Below, piece after piece: positions 1 through 8,183 of a stretch of DNA of 35,336 nt. The stretch lies in assembly GCA_040394775.1 (NCBI GenBank), contig JBEBRN010000028.1, positions 1 through 35,336 of the forward strand. Reading direction: 5' to 3'. This stretch comes from 40-80 sp040394775 (GTDB lineage: Bacteria; Bacteroidota; Bacteroidia; Flavobacteriales_D; Crocinitomicaceae). Below the pieces are notes generated by a model that saw nothing but the letters and a program-made list of their open reading frames with translations, did no database searches and was not told where the DNA came from. A program made the position numbers and the translations under genes. Position 1 is the first letter of the stretch; each line of letters begins with the position of its first letter.

Positions 1-604
1 TTTCTCGGAAACTATCGATAAATAAATCCGTTGAAAATTCCCCTGTCACTCTTGGATCTTCAGTATCCTTTGTCAGTCGTTGAGCTACTCTATTGAGTTT
101 CATAGTATATTCAAAGTAATCTGCCTTCGTTAATTCAAAAAAGCAATTTTCTTCCGTGGACAATTCCTCATTGATTTTATATCCCAACATGGTATTATAA
201 TAAATGGCTTTTGGGTTATCTCGACGCACTTGAATAATCGATTTCTTGAAAAAGTCCATCACTTTAAAAACAACATTCAAAATGGCTAAACTCGAAAAAA
301 CGGGAACTAAATCTAATTCTTCACTTTCTTCCCAGACGAATATACCTCCTTCTCCTGTACGTTCCGTTTCTGAAACATTCTTCGCATTGATAACGCCCAA
401 TGAGCGTCCTTTGTGGGTAATTAAAAAATAGTAATTATATTTATTATTGATGGAGTTAAACCACTCTAGTTGTTGCTCTTTAGTAATATACTCCTGATAA
501 TTCATCGTTTTTTGAATAGCTGGATTGTTTCTCCATTGACGTACTAATTCAATATCGTCTCTAGTCAGTCGCTTCAGTACAACGCCGTATTGCTCGATAA
601 TCAT
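1..604 (-). CDS. GNAT-family N-acyltransferase, partial (3' end beyond window)
   Basis: The frame is open from an ATG at 604-602 to the window edge, about 201 codons, with no stop. The product begins MIIEQYGVVLKRLTRDD and has a QWRNN segment near residue 25, as in RimJ/RimL- and PseH-like GNAT enzymes, which transfer acyl groups from a thioester donor to amines. PseH and WecD of this superfamily acetylate amino sugars. The start overlaps the glycosyltransferase stop as ATGA (604-601), so the two are probably translationally coupled. As the last visible gene of an operon with its own ACP and synthases, it may put the operon's acyl group on an amino sugar. That role is inferred; a ribosomal-protein-type acetyltransferase is a weaker alternative. 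Confidence 0.8.
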   Translation of the reverse strand, partial: MIIEQYGVVLKRLTRDDIELVRQWRNNPAIQKTMNYQEYITKEQQLEWFNSINNKYNYYFLITHKGRSLGVINAKNVSETERTGEGGIFVWEESEELDLVPVFSSLAILNVVFKVMDFFKKSIIQVRRDNPKAIYYNTMLGYKINEELSTEENCFFELTKADYFEYTMKLNRVAQRLTKDTEDPRVTGEFSTDLFIDSFRE

Positions 605-1539
605 AGTACTTCGGATTCAAAATAAGCAGGCTTGTTATAACTCATTTTCAATATCTTACCGATATATTCAGCTACAATACCAATACAAAAGATAATCGCT
701 CCTGAAGAAAATAACACCGCTACAACTATCGAGGTAAATCCTTTTACATCGATAATCATGACGATTCTTCTAAAAATCAAAATAATACCTATTAAGAAAT
801 TAACAGCCATCATTAAAAACCCAAAAGAAGTCACTAACTTCAACGGAACGGTGGAAGATAAGAAAATAAGATTTTTAGTCATCCCCATTAAACCCGTTAT
901 TTTATAACGCGACTTCACTCTAGATTCGCCTGTTTTAATCTTAACGACTGAAACATTGGAAGTGTGCCATTGTATGAATTCATCAACAAACGAAAACTCA
1001 CGTGCATTTTTGGTAATTGCTTGAGCAACGGTTCCTTTAAGTAGACGGAAACTTGACCCTCTAATATTTTCTTTATCAGCAAGGAATTGAAACTTTCGAA
1101 AAATAGATGTCAGAAAATTCCTCCAACGATTTGTTTTTTTCTGGTCATCCACACCATAAACAACATCGGATTGTTCTGCTCGATATCGTTCTATTAAAAG
1201 TGTAATGTCTTCTGGAAAAAACTCTAAATCATCATCAATCGTAACTACAACAGCTGCTTGCGTATGCTTTAAACCACACAAGGTCGCGTTATGTTGTCCG
1301 TAATTTTTTGCCAATCGAACTCCCTTCACTTGATGGGGAAATTTTTCTTTCAATAATTTGATGACTTTCCAGGAGTTGTCTTTGCTATAATCATCCACAA
1401 AAATGATTTCAAAATTTTGCAAATAATTACTTAGAGTATCAAAAATGCGCTGAAATAACTCTTCCAGTATCTCCTCGCTATTATGCACAGGAACAATAAC
1501 CGCGTAATCCTTTTTAATATCCGAGTAGTAATCCTCCAT
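601..1539 (-). CDS. Family 2 glycosyltransferase, polyprenyl-phosphate sugar type (DPM1/GtrB/ArnC-like)
   Basis: The 312-residue protein has a GT-A fold of the dolichol-phosphate mannosyltransferase class. The N-terminal strand is VIVPVHNSEE (residues 14-23), VDDYSKDNS starts near 48, and the acidic metal-binding DDD is at 102-104. The C-terminus has two hydrophobic segments (about 235-258 and 270-295), as in GtrB and ArnC, so it should sit on the inner face of the cytoplasmic membrane. Such enzymes load a sugar onto undecaprenyl phosphate. It overlaps the SDR gene by 26 bases and the GNAT start by 4. Its lipid-linked product could supply the GT-C enzyme at 5626, which is inference. The family call is firm; the sugar is unknown. 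Confidence 0.92.
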   Translation of the reverse strand: MEDYYSDIKKDYAVIVPVHNSEEILEELFQRIFDTLSNYLQNFEIIFVDDYSKDNSWKVIKLLKEKFPHQVKGVRLAKNYGQHNATLCGLKHTQAAVVVTIDDDLEFFPEDITLLIERYRAEQSDVVYGVDDQKKTNRWRNFLTSIFRKFQFLADKENIRGSSFRLLKGTVAQAITKNAREFSFVDEFIQWHTSNVSVVKIKTGESRVKSRYKITGLMGMTKNLIFLSSTVPLKLVTSFGFLMMAVNFLIGIILIFRRIVMIIDVKGFTSIVVAVLFSSGAIIFCIGIVAEYIGKILKMSYNKPAYFESEVL

Positions 1540-2260
1540 CTAGCGTAATTGTTGAGCCTGTCATCCATTTGGATGCTTCAGACAATAGATAAATAGCGGC
1601 ATTTGCAACATCTTCCGTTTCTCCCATTCCTAAGGGATAATGACTAATATGTTCTGCCATTGATTCATTACTAGCTAATTCTTTCACTTGTTCGTACAAT
1701 GGCGTCTTCACCATTCCTGGGCTAATCGAATTCGCACGAATCCCACGATGTGCGTATTCTAGTGCGAGTACTTTCATGAATGTATCTAAGGCCGCTTTTG
1801 AAGCACTGTAACTCGTTCCTCCCTTGTGTGGGTGAAGTGAAGAAACTGAGGAAATAAAGACAAAAGATGCTTTTTTGTTTAATTTTTTAGCACGATCTAA
1901 TTCACTCACTAAAGCGACAGGTGCGAAGAAATTAATACCAAATGTTTCTTCTAATTTCTCTCTTGACAAATACCGAATCGGTTGTGACTTCACCATTCCA
2001 GCACTGTGAACAAATCCATCCAATGAAGGACAGAAAGTAACTAATGCTGATAGCTCATCTGCTTGTGTTAAATCAGCCACGATGATAGTCACTCTTTTAT
2101 CAGAAAACTGTGTTTGTATTTTCTCTAACGCTTCTTTATTTCTACCTGTAGCTACTACATTTCCACCCGCTTCGATGATTGCTTCAACAATGCGCCGTCC
2201 GATACCTGATGTGGCACCAGTGACTAAAATTGTTTTATATTGTAGTGAGAAGGCTTGCAT
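1514..2260 (-). CDS. SDR-family NAD(P)-dependent oxidoreductase (FabG-like ketoreductase)
   Basis: This 248-residue protein has the full classical SDR set: TGATSGIG cofactor loop (14-21), an HSAG form of the NNAG motif (85-88), Asn110, the ISS serine near 137-138, and YSASK with Tyr151 and Lys155. It ends with the usual DGG segment. The length is normal for FabG. Its ATG directly follows the stop of the KAS III-like gene with no gap, so coupled translation is likely. Beside two ketoacyl synthases and an ACP, the simplest role is reduction of a 3-oxoacyl-ACP to a 3-hydroxyacyl-ACP. A sugar-nucleotide dehydrogenase role is possible but fits the context less well. Confidence 0.9.
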   Translation of the reverse strand: MQAFSLQYKTILVTGATSGIGRRIVEAIIEAGGNVVATGRNKEALEKIQTQFSDKRVTIIVADLTQADELSALVTFCPSLDGFVHSAGMVKSQPIRYLSREKLEETFGINFFAPVALVSELDRAKKLNKKASFVFISSVSSLHPHKGGTSYSASKAALDTFMKVLALEYAHRGIRANSISPGMVKTPLYEQVKELASNESMAEHISHYPLGMGETEDVANAAIYLLSEASKWMTGSTITLDGGLLLGY

Positions 2261-3316
2261 CTATAGTTCTATCAGTTTGGAAACTTTTACATTTGAAGTA
2301 TGAAGATACACACTTCCCCATGATAATCCAACTCCAAACCCCGAAAATAACATTTTTAAGCTTCTTGTCGACAATTCTTCGCTTAATTCAGTTACTAGCG
2401 TTATTGGTATGGAAGCGGAACTGGTGTTACCAAATTTATTAATGGAATACGGTACTTTTTCGGGATCAATTTTTATCTTTTTACGAACAGTTTCATTCAA
2501 AAAACGATTGGCTTGATGCATCACAAGGTAATCTAGCTCGTCTTTGTCAACGGCTATTTCGTCTAGTAAAGCCATCACATTTTTCTTTACTTCACGCAAA
2601 GAAAAATTGAACACTTCAACGCCGTCCATTTGTAAACTTAAATCATTTCGCCAAATTCCTTTTTCAATTTCTTTGTCTTCTGTGGAACATTGATTATACG
2701 GCATTCGAGTCCCTCCACCTTTGATGATAATCGATTCATATCCAGCTCCATCCGATTGCAAGTTGAAATAAAATGGTTTGGCTGTTTTGTCTTTCGACAG
2801 AATGGTTGCCGAACCAGCATCACCAAATAATGGTCGTGTACTTTTGTCTTTTAAATTGGCAGAAAAAGTAGATTTATCACCTGCTAACAACAAGGCATAT
2901 CCAGATTCCATACTCTGCAATAAACTTCCTGCTATCGACAATCCATAAACGTATCCTGAACAGCCAAGGCCAACATCAAAGGCTAAACAGTTCTTCGACA
3001 ATCCCAAACGATCTTGCAAAATAACTGCAGTCGCAGGTAGAAAATAATCAGGTGATTGGGATACGAATAGCAACACTTTTATTTGCTCGCGTTCTATTCC
3101 CAAATCATTTATTAATTGATCCGCCGCTTCGAAGCACATATCAGATGCGCATAATTCTTCTGGGCCTACTCTTCGCTCTTCTATTCCCGTTCCTTTAATA
3201 AATCCATCGCATTCTTGTTCCGATGGAAAAGGATAGTCAACGGTTTTCTCACGGTGTTTTGGTACACAGCAAGCAATTCCTAAAAGAGCGGTATTTTCAA
3301 TTTTCAGCAGCGCCAT
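2261..3316 (-). CDS. 3-oxoacyl-ACP synthase III-like protein (FabH family), second copy
   Basis: The 351-residue thiolase-fold protein has an intact Cys-His-Asn triad: Cys119 in GLGCSGYVYGL, His267 in MHQAN and Asn297 in FGNTSSASIP. FabH enzymes condense an acyl starter with malonyl-ACP. It is slightly longer than housekeeping FabH (about 317 residues) and is clearly divergent from the other KAS in this operon (Cys115, His261, Asn291). The gene lies 6 bases after the ACP gene and abuts the SDR gene. Two synthases with one ACP and one reductase suggest specialised short-chain acyl synthesis, possibly two extension rounds, rather than bulk fatty acid synthesis. Specificity is not visible. Confidence 0.9.
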   Translation of the reverse strand: MALLKIENTALLGIACCVPKHREKTVDYPFPSEQECDGFIKGTGIEERRVGPEELCASDMCFEAADQLINDLGIEREQIKVLLFVSQSPDYFLPATAVILQDRLGLSKNCLAFDVGLGCSGYVYGLSIAGSLLQSMESGYALLLAGDKSTFSANLKDKSTRPLFGDAGSATILSKDKTAKPFYFNLQSDGAGYESIIIKGGGTRMPYNQCSTEDKEIEKGIWRNDLSLQMDGVEVFNFSLREVKKNVMALLDEIAVDKDELDYLVMHQANRFLNETVRKKIKIDPEKVPYSINKFGNTSSASIPITLVTELSEELSTRSLKMLFSGFGVGLSWGSVYLHTSNVKVSKLIEL

Positions 3317-3322
3317 TGAACC

Positions 3323-3556
3323 TTATTCTTTTGCTTTGATTAAATCGTATAGATCACGAACAGTGTTTGCCTTGCGCAATTCTTCACCGGTCAACAAAAC
3401 ATCAAATTCACTATCGATAAAAGCAATGATAATCAATGCATACATCGAGCTAAATTGTGGAATATCGCGGTAATTTGTTTCTGGCGTAATCGTTCCTGGC
3501 TCCACATCTTCAAACTCTCCTTCTAATTGGCGTGTAAATTCATCAATATTCATCAT
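3323..3556 (-). CDS. Acyl carrier protein, specialised
   Basis: The 77-residue acidic protein has ACP length and a four-helix pattern. The phosphopantetheine serine is most likely Ser37 in FSSMYAL, where SSM replaces the usual DSL, so the site is divergent from housekeeping AcpP. The start is ATG at 3556-3554, overlapping the TGA of the upstream KAS gene as ATGA; a second ATG follows immediately. Its place between two KAS III-like genes argues that it carries the intermediates of this operon. It would need activation by a holo-ACP synthase, which is not in the window. Confidence 0.88.
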   Translation of the reverse strand: MMNIDEFTRQLEGEFEDVEPGTITPETNYRDIPQFSSMYALIIIAFIDSEFDVLLTGEELRKANTVRDLYDLIKAKE

Positions 3557-4566
3557 AAATTAGCAGTATTTAGAACGGTTGCTGACCACGAAAAACCAAT
3601 TCCAAAGCCAACAATCATTATGTTTCTATTTTTCTTAACTATTCCCTTTTCTAATGCTTGAGAAAGGGCTATCGGAATACTTGCCGATACTGTATTTCCC
3701 ACATTTTCGATATTATTGAAAATACGTTCATCTTCTATTTTTAATTTTCGTTGCAAAGATTTTAAAATTATTTGACTTGCTTGATGAAAAATGAATAAAT
3801 CGATGCTCTCCATTTTCAACTTATTCTTTACAAGCGTTTCCTCAATTACTTTCGGTACAATTCCTAACGAAAAACGAAATACAGCCGTTCCATCCATTGT
3901 CATTCGACCAACAGGAAGATCTTTTGTCGCTGCATTAGTAAACCAATCGGCATTTCTTGGATTATTAAAACCGCTATTTTCAACACGCAACGCCAGTTCG
4001 CCAGTTCCGTCGGTACCTTTTATAAATTGTCCTAATTGATAGCCTTTCTTCTCAGCAGAAATCATCGAAAGCGAAACGGCATCACTAAACAAAAAACGAA
4101 GTCCTTCATCTTCGTGAGAAATTCCTTGTGTAGGTAAATCAGCTGTCACAAATAAAATCCTAGAAGCCATTCCACTTTCAATCAATGATTTAGCCATTAG
4201 CAATCCATAGGTGTAACCCGAGCAACCAAATTGGACATCAAAAGTACCACAATCGTTATTTAATCCCAGTTTTTTATGCAGCACAACAGAAGAAGCCGGT
4301 GCAATATAGTCAGGTGCTTCTGTGCAATAGATCAAAAAATCAATTTTGCTTTTGTCAACCTGATGCTTATCTAATAAGTTCAATACATTTTCAGCAGCGA
4401 AGTCAGAGCAAACCGTTCCTTTGTCGACCGCATAACGTGTAGCAACTCCAGAATTCTTGAAAATAGCTTCAACCGTATAGTCAGGATATTCAACAGCTAA
4501 TTGGCTATTTGAAATAGGATTTTTGGCTAATGCGTAATCAATATTATTTATGTAAGCTGTTTGCAA
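3553..4566 (-). CDS. 3-oxoacyl-ACP synthase III-like protein (FabH family), first copy
   Basis: The 337-residue FabH-family protein has Cys115 in QFGCSGYTYGL, His261 in FHQASQ and Asn291 in VGNTVSASIP, so the condensing triad is intact. It begins the visible minus-strand operon. The start is a TTG at 4566-4564: a stop lies two codons upstream in frame, the next in-frame Met is about 120 codons in, and the N-terminus MQTAYINNIDYALAK matches the family. The weak start may keep expression low. A near-consensus -7 element (TTACTTTG, 4596-4589) lies about 22 bases upstream. It overlaps the ACP gene by 4 bases. Confidence 0.9.
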   Translation of the reverse strand: MQTAYINNIDYALAKNPISNSQLAVEYPDYTVEAIFKNSGVATRYAVDKGTVCSDFAAENVLNLLDKHQVDKSKIDFLIYCTEAPDYIAPASSVVLHKKLGLNNDCGTFDVQFGCSGYTYGLLMAKSLIESGMASRILFVTADLPTQGISHEDEGLRFLFSDAVSLSMISAEKKGYQLGQFIKGTDGTGELALRVENSGFNNPRNADWFTNAATKDLPVGRMTMDGTAVFRFSLGIVPKVIEETLVKNKLKMESIDLFIFHQASQIILKSLQRKLKIEDERIFNNIENVGNTVSASIPIALSQALEKGIVKKNRNIMIVGFGIGFSWSATVLNTANL

Positions 4567-4682
4567 AACTTAGAACAATTTATTGGTGCAAAGTAAGTAA
4601 AAAAAAGGATTTTTTCACATATTGAGTTGTTTTTGATAAAGTTTCGATAATTTGGGCTTTTTAAAACGACACATTCCCATTC

Positions 4683-5645
4683 ATGACATTTGGCACGCAT
4701 AAGAAAAAAATTATTCTGACGATAGAAGTCATTTTTTTGACGGTCTTTGTTTTGTACTTGATTTATTACGTCGACTGGAAATCAATTTCGGCATATTTAC
4801 AAAGTGCTAACAAGTTTTATTTTTTGGCAGCCATACTCTTTTATTTCCTAAAAATTTACGCTGAAAGTGTCCGTTGGAAATATGTACTGCAGCTTTTCAA
4901 TACGGCTGTTCCTGTTCTGGAAATTGTTAAAACGGTTTGCGTAGCACCATTCTTCAGCATTATCACTATCATTCCAAAAGCAGAAGAAATCTATTATTTC
5001 TATTTCTTAAAAAATGAAGTCAACGAAAGTAGTACGGCGCTTTCTATTCTGCTCACCAATCGTGTTATTGCATTGACGAGCTTACTTATCCTCCTACCCT
5101 TCACCCTTTCATACTTATACTTTTATCAATTTCCAATCGTCTTAGATAGCTATAAAATAATGAGAATTCTCTTTATAGGTGTTGGTATTTTAGTAATTAT
5201 TACCCTCATCTTTTTATTTATTTACCGAAAAAAAAATGTACAGGTCTTCATCCAAAAGTTGATGACTTCCTTAAAAGCAACATTTACTCTCCTGAAAAAA
5301 CGGCCTCGACTACTGATAAATTTATACTTCATCACGTTTGTTAGCCATCTGATGTATGCTTTGACAGTTTACTTTTTATGTGCATCACTTGGAATACAGC
5401 TCCCAATCATTGCCATCTTTTTAAGTGTTCCAGCGGTTTATTTATTAACGTCGGTCATAATAGGTACCAAAGGTATTGGCGTTAAAGAAGCTATCTGGGC
5501 GTTTATCGTTCTTCTCTTCTCTATTTCAGAATCAAAAGCAATTGCTTTATCGTCATTGCACTTTATTTTAAGTTTAATATTTATCTTTATCGGACTTTTA
5601 CTATACTTAACGAATAAACAACGCTATGGCGCAAAAGCCTCTTAA
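4683..5645 (+). CDS. Flippase-like membrane protein, LPG synthase TM family (YbhN/AglD type)
   Basis: This 320-residue protein is almost entirely hydrophobic, with roughly eight membrane spans. It carries family marks: SVRWKYVLQLF near residue 60 and a late GTKGIGVKEAIW segment, which corresponds to the conserved Gly-Glu region of the lysylphosphatidylglycerol synthase TM domain (UPF0104). Members lacking the soluble synthase domain are often found with glycosyltransferases and are suggested to move lipid-linked substrates. The gene is divergent from the KAS operon across 116 bases and overlaps the GT-C gene by 20 bases, so the two are probably one transcript. The flippase role is inferred. 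Confidence 0.82.
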   Translation: MTFGTHKKKIILTIEVIFLTVFVLYLIYYVDWKSISAYLQSANKFYFLAAILFYFLKIYAESVRWKYVLQLFNTAVPVLEIVKTVCVAPFFSIITIIPKAEEIYYFYFLKNEVNESSTALSILLTNRVIALTSLLILLPFTLSYLYFYQFPIVLDSYKIMRILFIGVGILVIITLIFLFIYRKKNVQVFIQKLMTSLKATFTLLKKRPRLLINLYFITFVSHLMYALTVYFLCASLGIQLPIIAIFLSVPAVYLLTSVIIGTKGIGVKEAIWAFIVLLFSISESKAIALSSLHFILSLIFIFIGLLLYLTNKQRYGAKAS

Positions 5646-7533
5646 AAAAACTGCGAAAACAAAACAAAAGGCACCTTCTTCAGGATGGTTTGAACAAGTC
5701 CTTTCAGGAGAGAAATATAGTTTTTCAAAGCTATCGTATTTCTTATTTATCCTGGGTGCTTTAGTCTATTTCAACACCACCAGTAACGACTTTTCTATGG
5801 ACGACTCGCTGGTAACTAGAAGCCATCCGTCTGTTATCAAGGGAATTAGTGGTATTCCTGAAATTCTGACGACACCTTACATGAATGATGAGCGAATTAA
5901 AGGTGAATTTAGACCTATATCTCAGATTACTTTTGCAATTGAATATCAGTTTTTTGGTGAAAACCCACATGTGAATCACTTTTTCAACATTGTTCTTTTT
6001 GGATTGATTTGCATGCTTATTTATAAGTTGTTCACACGTCTTTTTGGGGAAACATATCATAAATACATCTTTCTAGGTGTTCTAATTTTTACCGTTCATC
6101 CCTTGCATACAGAAGTCGTCGCAAGTATAAAAAACAGAGAAAACATCTTAGGTGCTTTATTGGGATTACTTGCCTGTTTACAAGCTTTGAAACATATCAA
6201 TAGCGGAAAAATAAAACATCTCTTTTTAGCTGTTCTTTTCTTACTGCTCGCAATGATGGCGAAAATTGATAGTATCGTCTTTGCCTTCTTCATTGTATTA
6301 ATGGCCATCTACAAACAGAAATACAAATACATTCTTCCCTATTTCCTAGCAACAGTAGCGTTATTTGTGATGTTCATACTTTATAAATCTTCCATCGCTC
6401 CAGGGAAATTTCGAAACACAGAATTCCATGAGACACCTTTAATCGGAGAAGACAATAATTTCTTGAATCGGTTTAAATTGTCCATGATAACACTGTGGTA
6501 TTACTTTAAATTAAATATCTTCCCTTATCCACTTCGTTTTTATTATGGAACAGGTTTAATTAACATACCGAATTGGGCCAATCCGATTCTATGGATTTCC
6601 TTTGTGATACACAGCGTTTTACTATTCTTAGGAATTAAAGGAACGATTAAACGCAACTTCTATGGCTTTAACATTATGTGGTATTTAGGCGCCATCTTTT
6701 TATTCTCTCAACTTCCAGAACCTGTAGTTGGAATTGTCGCTGAACGTCATGCGTTTATTGCTTCCATCGGTTTTGCTATGTTGACAAGCTATGTACTCTT
6801 TTTACTATACGACAAATTAAAAGTCTACAAGAAAGAATATGCTTCGACAATGGTGATGATTAGCTCCACTGTGTTGGTTCTATTCTTGGTGATGACTCTA
6901 CAGCGAAATAGTGATTGGTACGACGCTACAACACTTTATGGTGTCGATAAAAAACACTTGGAAAAGTCTATTTTTGCTCACTTTGAAATGGGAAATCAAT
7001 ATGCCCGAGATACTGGAGTTGACCCGAATGACCCTATATACATGAAAAACTTAATGTTGTCAGTGGAAGAATATAAAAAAGTTGCCAAAGCGATGCCAGA
7101 TCACACATCAACGTGGTATAACATGGGAGTTTCGTATGTTAGAGCTGGTAAGTATAAAGAGGCGAAACCCATTTTTTTAAAAGCGCGAAGTATCGACTCT
7201 ACTTTTAGAAGTGTAAATCATCTAGTCGCTGTGAGTTCAATGCTTTCGGGAGATACCACTACTGCCATTACCTATTTTGAAAAAGAATTGGAGATAAAGC
7301 CGAATAACGGAAGTTCGGTAGAGTTACTGTATAAATTACTTGCTAAAGATAAACGGTATCAACAAGTACTCGACATTTGTCTTCCTATTGAACAAAAAGG
7401 AATTGTCAACGAACGTCTGCTGAAAGCAATTGCTAATTCCTATTATTTTACGGGGAACATTGATAAAGCAATGGAATATCGTAAGCGATTGGAACTTAAA
7501 AATTACAAAGAAGACGATAATAGCGAATGGTAA
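5626..7533 (+). CDS. GT-C glycosyltransferase with C-terminal TPR repeats (TMTC/PMT-like)
   Basis: This 635-residue protein has a basic N-terminal tail, about ten membrane spans and a soluble C-terminus. An acidic pair in FSMDDSLV (Asp59, Asp60) lies in the first extracytoplasmic loop, where GT-C enzymes place their catalytic acid. The FRPISQITFAIEYQFFG segment that follows resembles the YRPL...NY.LFG region of TMTC-type mannosyltransferases. Residues from about 445 onward form TPR-like helical repeats, for example WYNMGVSYVRAGKYKEAK. GT-C enzymes take sugar from a polyprenyl-phosphate carrier, so this protein may use the product of the GT2 enzyme at 601-1539. Acceptor (protein or glycan) is unknown. 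Confidence 0.82.
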   Translation: MAQKPLKKTAKTKQKAPSSGWFEQVLSGEKYSFSKLSYFLFILGALVYFNTTSNDFSMDDSLVTRSHPSVIKGISGIPEILTTPYMNDERIKGEFRPISQITFAIEYQFFGENPHVNHFFNIVLFGLICMLIYKLFTRLFGETYHKYIFLGVLIFTVHPLHTEVVASIKNRENILGALLGLLACLQALKHINSGKIKHLFLAVLFLLLAMMAKIDSIVFAFFIVLMAIYKQKYKYILPYFLATVALFVMFILYKSSIAPGKFRNTEFHETPLIGEDNNFLNRFKLSMITLWYYFKLNIFPYPLRFYYGTGLINIPNWANPILWISFVIHSVLLFLGIKGTIKRNFYGFNIMWYLGAIFLFSQLPEPVVGIVAERHAFIASIGFAMLTSYVLFLLYDKLKVYKKEYASTMVMISSTVLVLFLVMTLQRNSDWYDATTLYGVDKKHLEKSIFAHFEMGNQYARDTGVDPNDPIYMKNLMLSVEEYKKVAKAMPDHTSTWYNMGVSYVRAGKYKEAKPIFLKARSIDSTFRSVNHLVAVSSMLSGDTTTAITYFEKELEIKPNNGSSVELLYKLLAKDKRYQQVLDICLPIEQKGIVNERLLKAIANSYYFTGNIDKAMEYRKRLELKNYKEDDNSEW

Positions 7534-7744
7534 AGGTCAGAGTGAGTGAACAGAGTGAAAGCGGAAAACCAGAGTGAGAATGAGAGTGGAGAAAAAAGTG
7601 AGTGCAGATTGCTATCGGTAGAGTGAACAGAATGAAAACACTCCGCGACCACTTCGATAAACTCAGTGCATCGCATTGCGCCTTCTTGGCGAACTTGGCG
7701 GTTAAAAACACAGAGCGAGAGCGGAAAAAAGAGTGAGTGCTTTT
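7534..7744. repeat. Repeat-rich intergenic spacer with GAGTGAG iterations
   Basis: The spacer between the GT-C and tsaE stop codons holds many copies of (A/G)AGTGAG. A longer imperfect direct repeat occurs at 7550-7578 and 7710-7736 (cores ACAGAGTGAAAGCGGAAAA and ACAGAGCGAGAGCGGAAAA). Around 7644-7673 is a CACTTCGATAAACTCAGTG segment resembling a CTTCGACAAGCTCAGTG-type extragenic repeat seen in many bacterial genomes, and at 7680-7708 a CTTCTTGGCGAACTTGGCGG segment typical of dispersed Bacteroidota spacers. Open frames across it have low-complexity peptides and are not convincing genes. Copy number elsewhere in the genome would prove its repeat nature. Confidence 0.65.
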
Positions 7745-8173
7745 TTAATCCCGAACTTCCCACGAAAATCGTCTTACGCCGTCTTCTTCTAACGTAATAC
7801 TCAAATCGATAACCTCATCGGGCAACAATGCTGCCGCCCGTGAAGCCCATTCTATAAATACAAAATGATCGCTGTAGAGAATTTCTTCTATACCAATATC
7901 GTATAATTCTTCTTCGGTTTCAGTGCGGTATAAATCCAAGTGATAAACTTTCCCATAAATCGGCGAAACATATTCATTCACAATAGAATACGTCGGTGAA
8001 CCTTTCACATCTTCGATTCCCATGGCAAGCAAAACATACTGAATGAATGTCGTTTTTCCCATGCCCATTTCAGCATCCATACAAACAATAGAATTTGCTG
8101 GAACAGATTCCAAAAATTCAATGGCCAAACCTCTCAGTTCATCTACCGAATGAATCAAATAATCATGCTTCAT
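7745..8173 (-). CDS. tsaE: tRNA threonylcarbamoyladenosine biosynthesis ATPase TsaE
   Basis: The 142-residue protein has the TsaE/YjeE signature: P-loop AEMGMGKTTF at 34-43, GSPTYSIVNEY, the HLDLYR strand and IEWASRA near residue 108. TsaE works with TsaB and TsaD in the cytoplasm to make t6A37 on ANN-decoding tRNAs. The length is as expected. It follows porX by 10 bases on the same strand, so the two probably share a transcript; the pairing has no obvious mechanistic reason. The gene ends at the repeat-rich spacer. Confidence 0.95.
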   Translation of the reverse strand: MKHDYLIHSVDELRGLAIEFLESVPANSIVCMDAEMGMGKTTFIQYVLLAMGIEDVKGSPTYSIVNEYVSPIYGKVYHLDLYRTETEEELYDIGIEEILYSDHFVFIEWASRAAALLPDEVIDLSITLEEDGVRRFSWEVRD

Positions 8174-8183
8174 CTTTACCCTT

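Noticed and set aside
7496..7763. Two minus-strand open frames in the repeat-rich spacer
   Set aside because: They translate repeat modules into low-complexity Ser/Leu/Phe-rich peptides, overlap the flanking genes and have no promoter.
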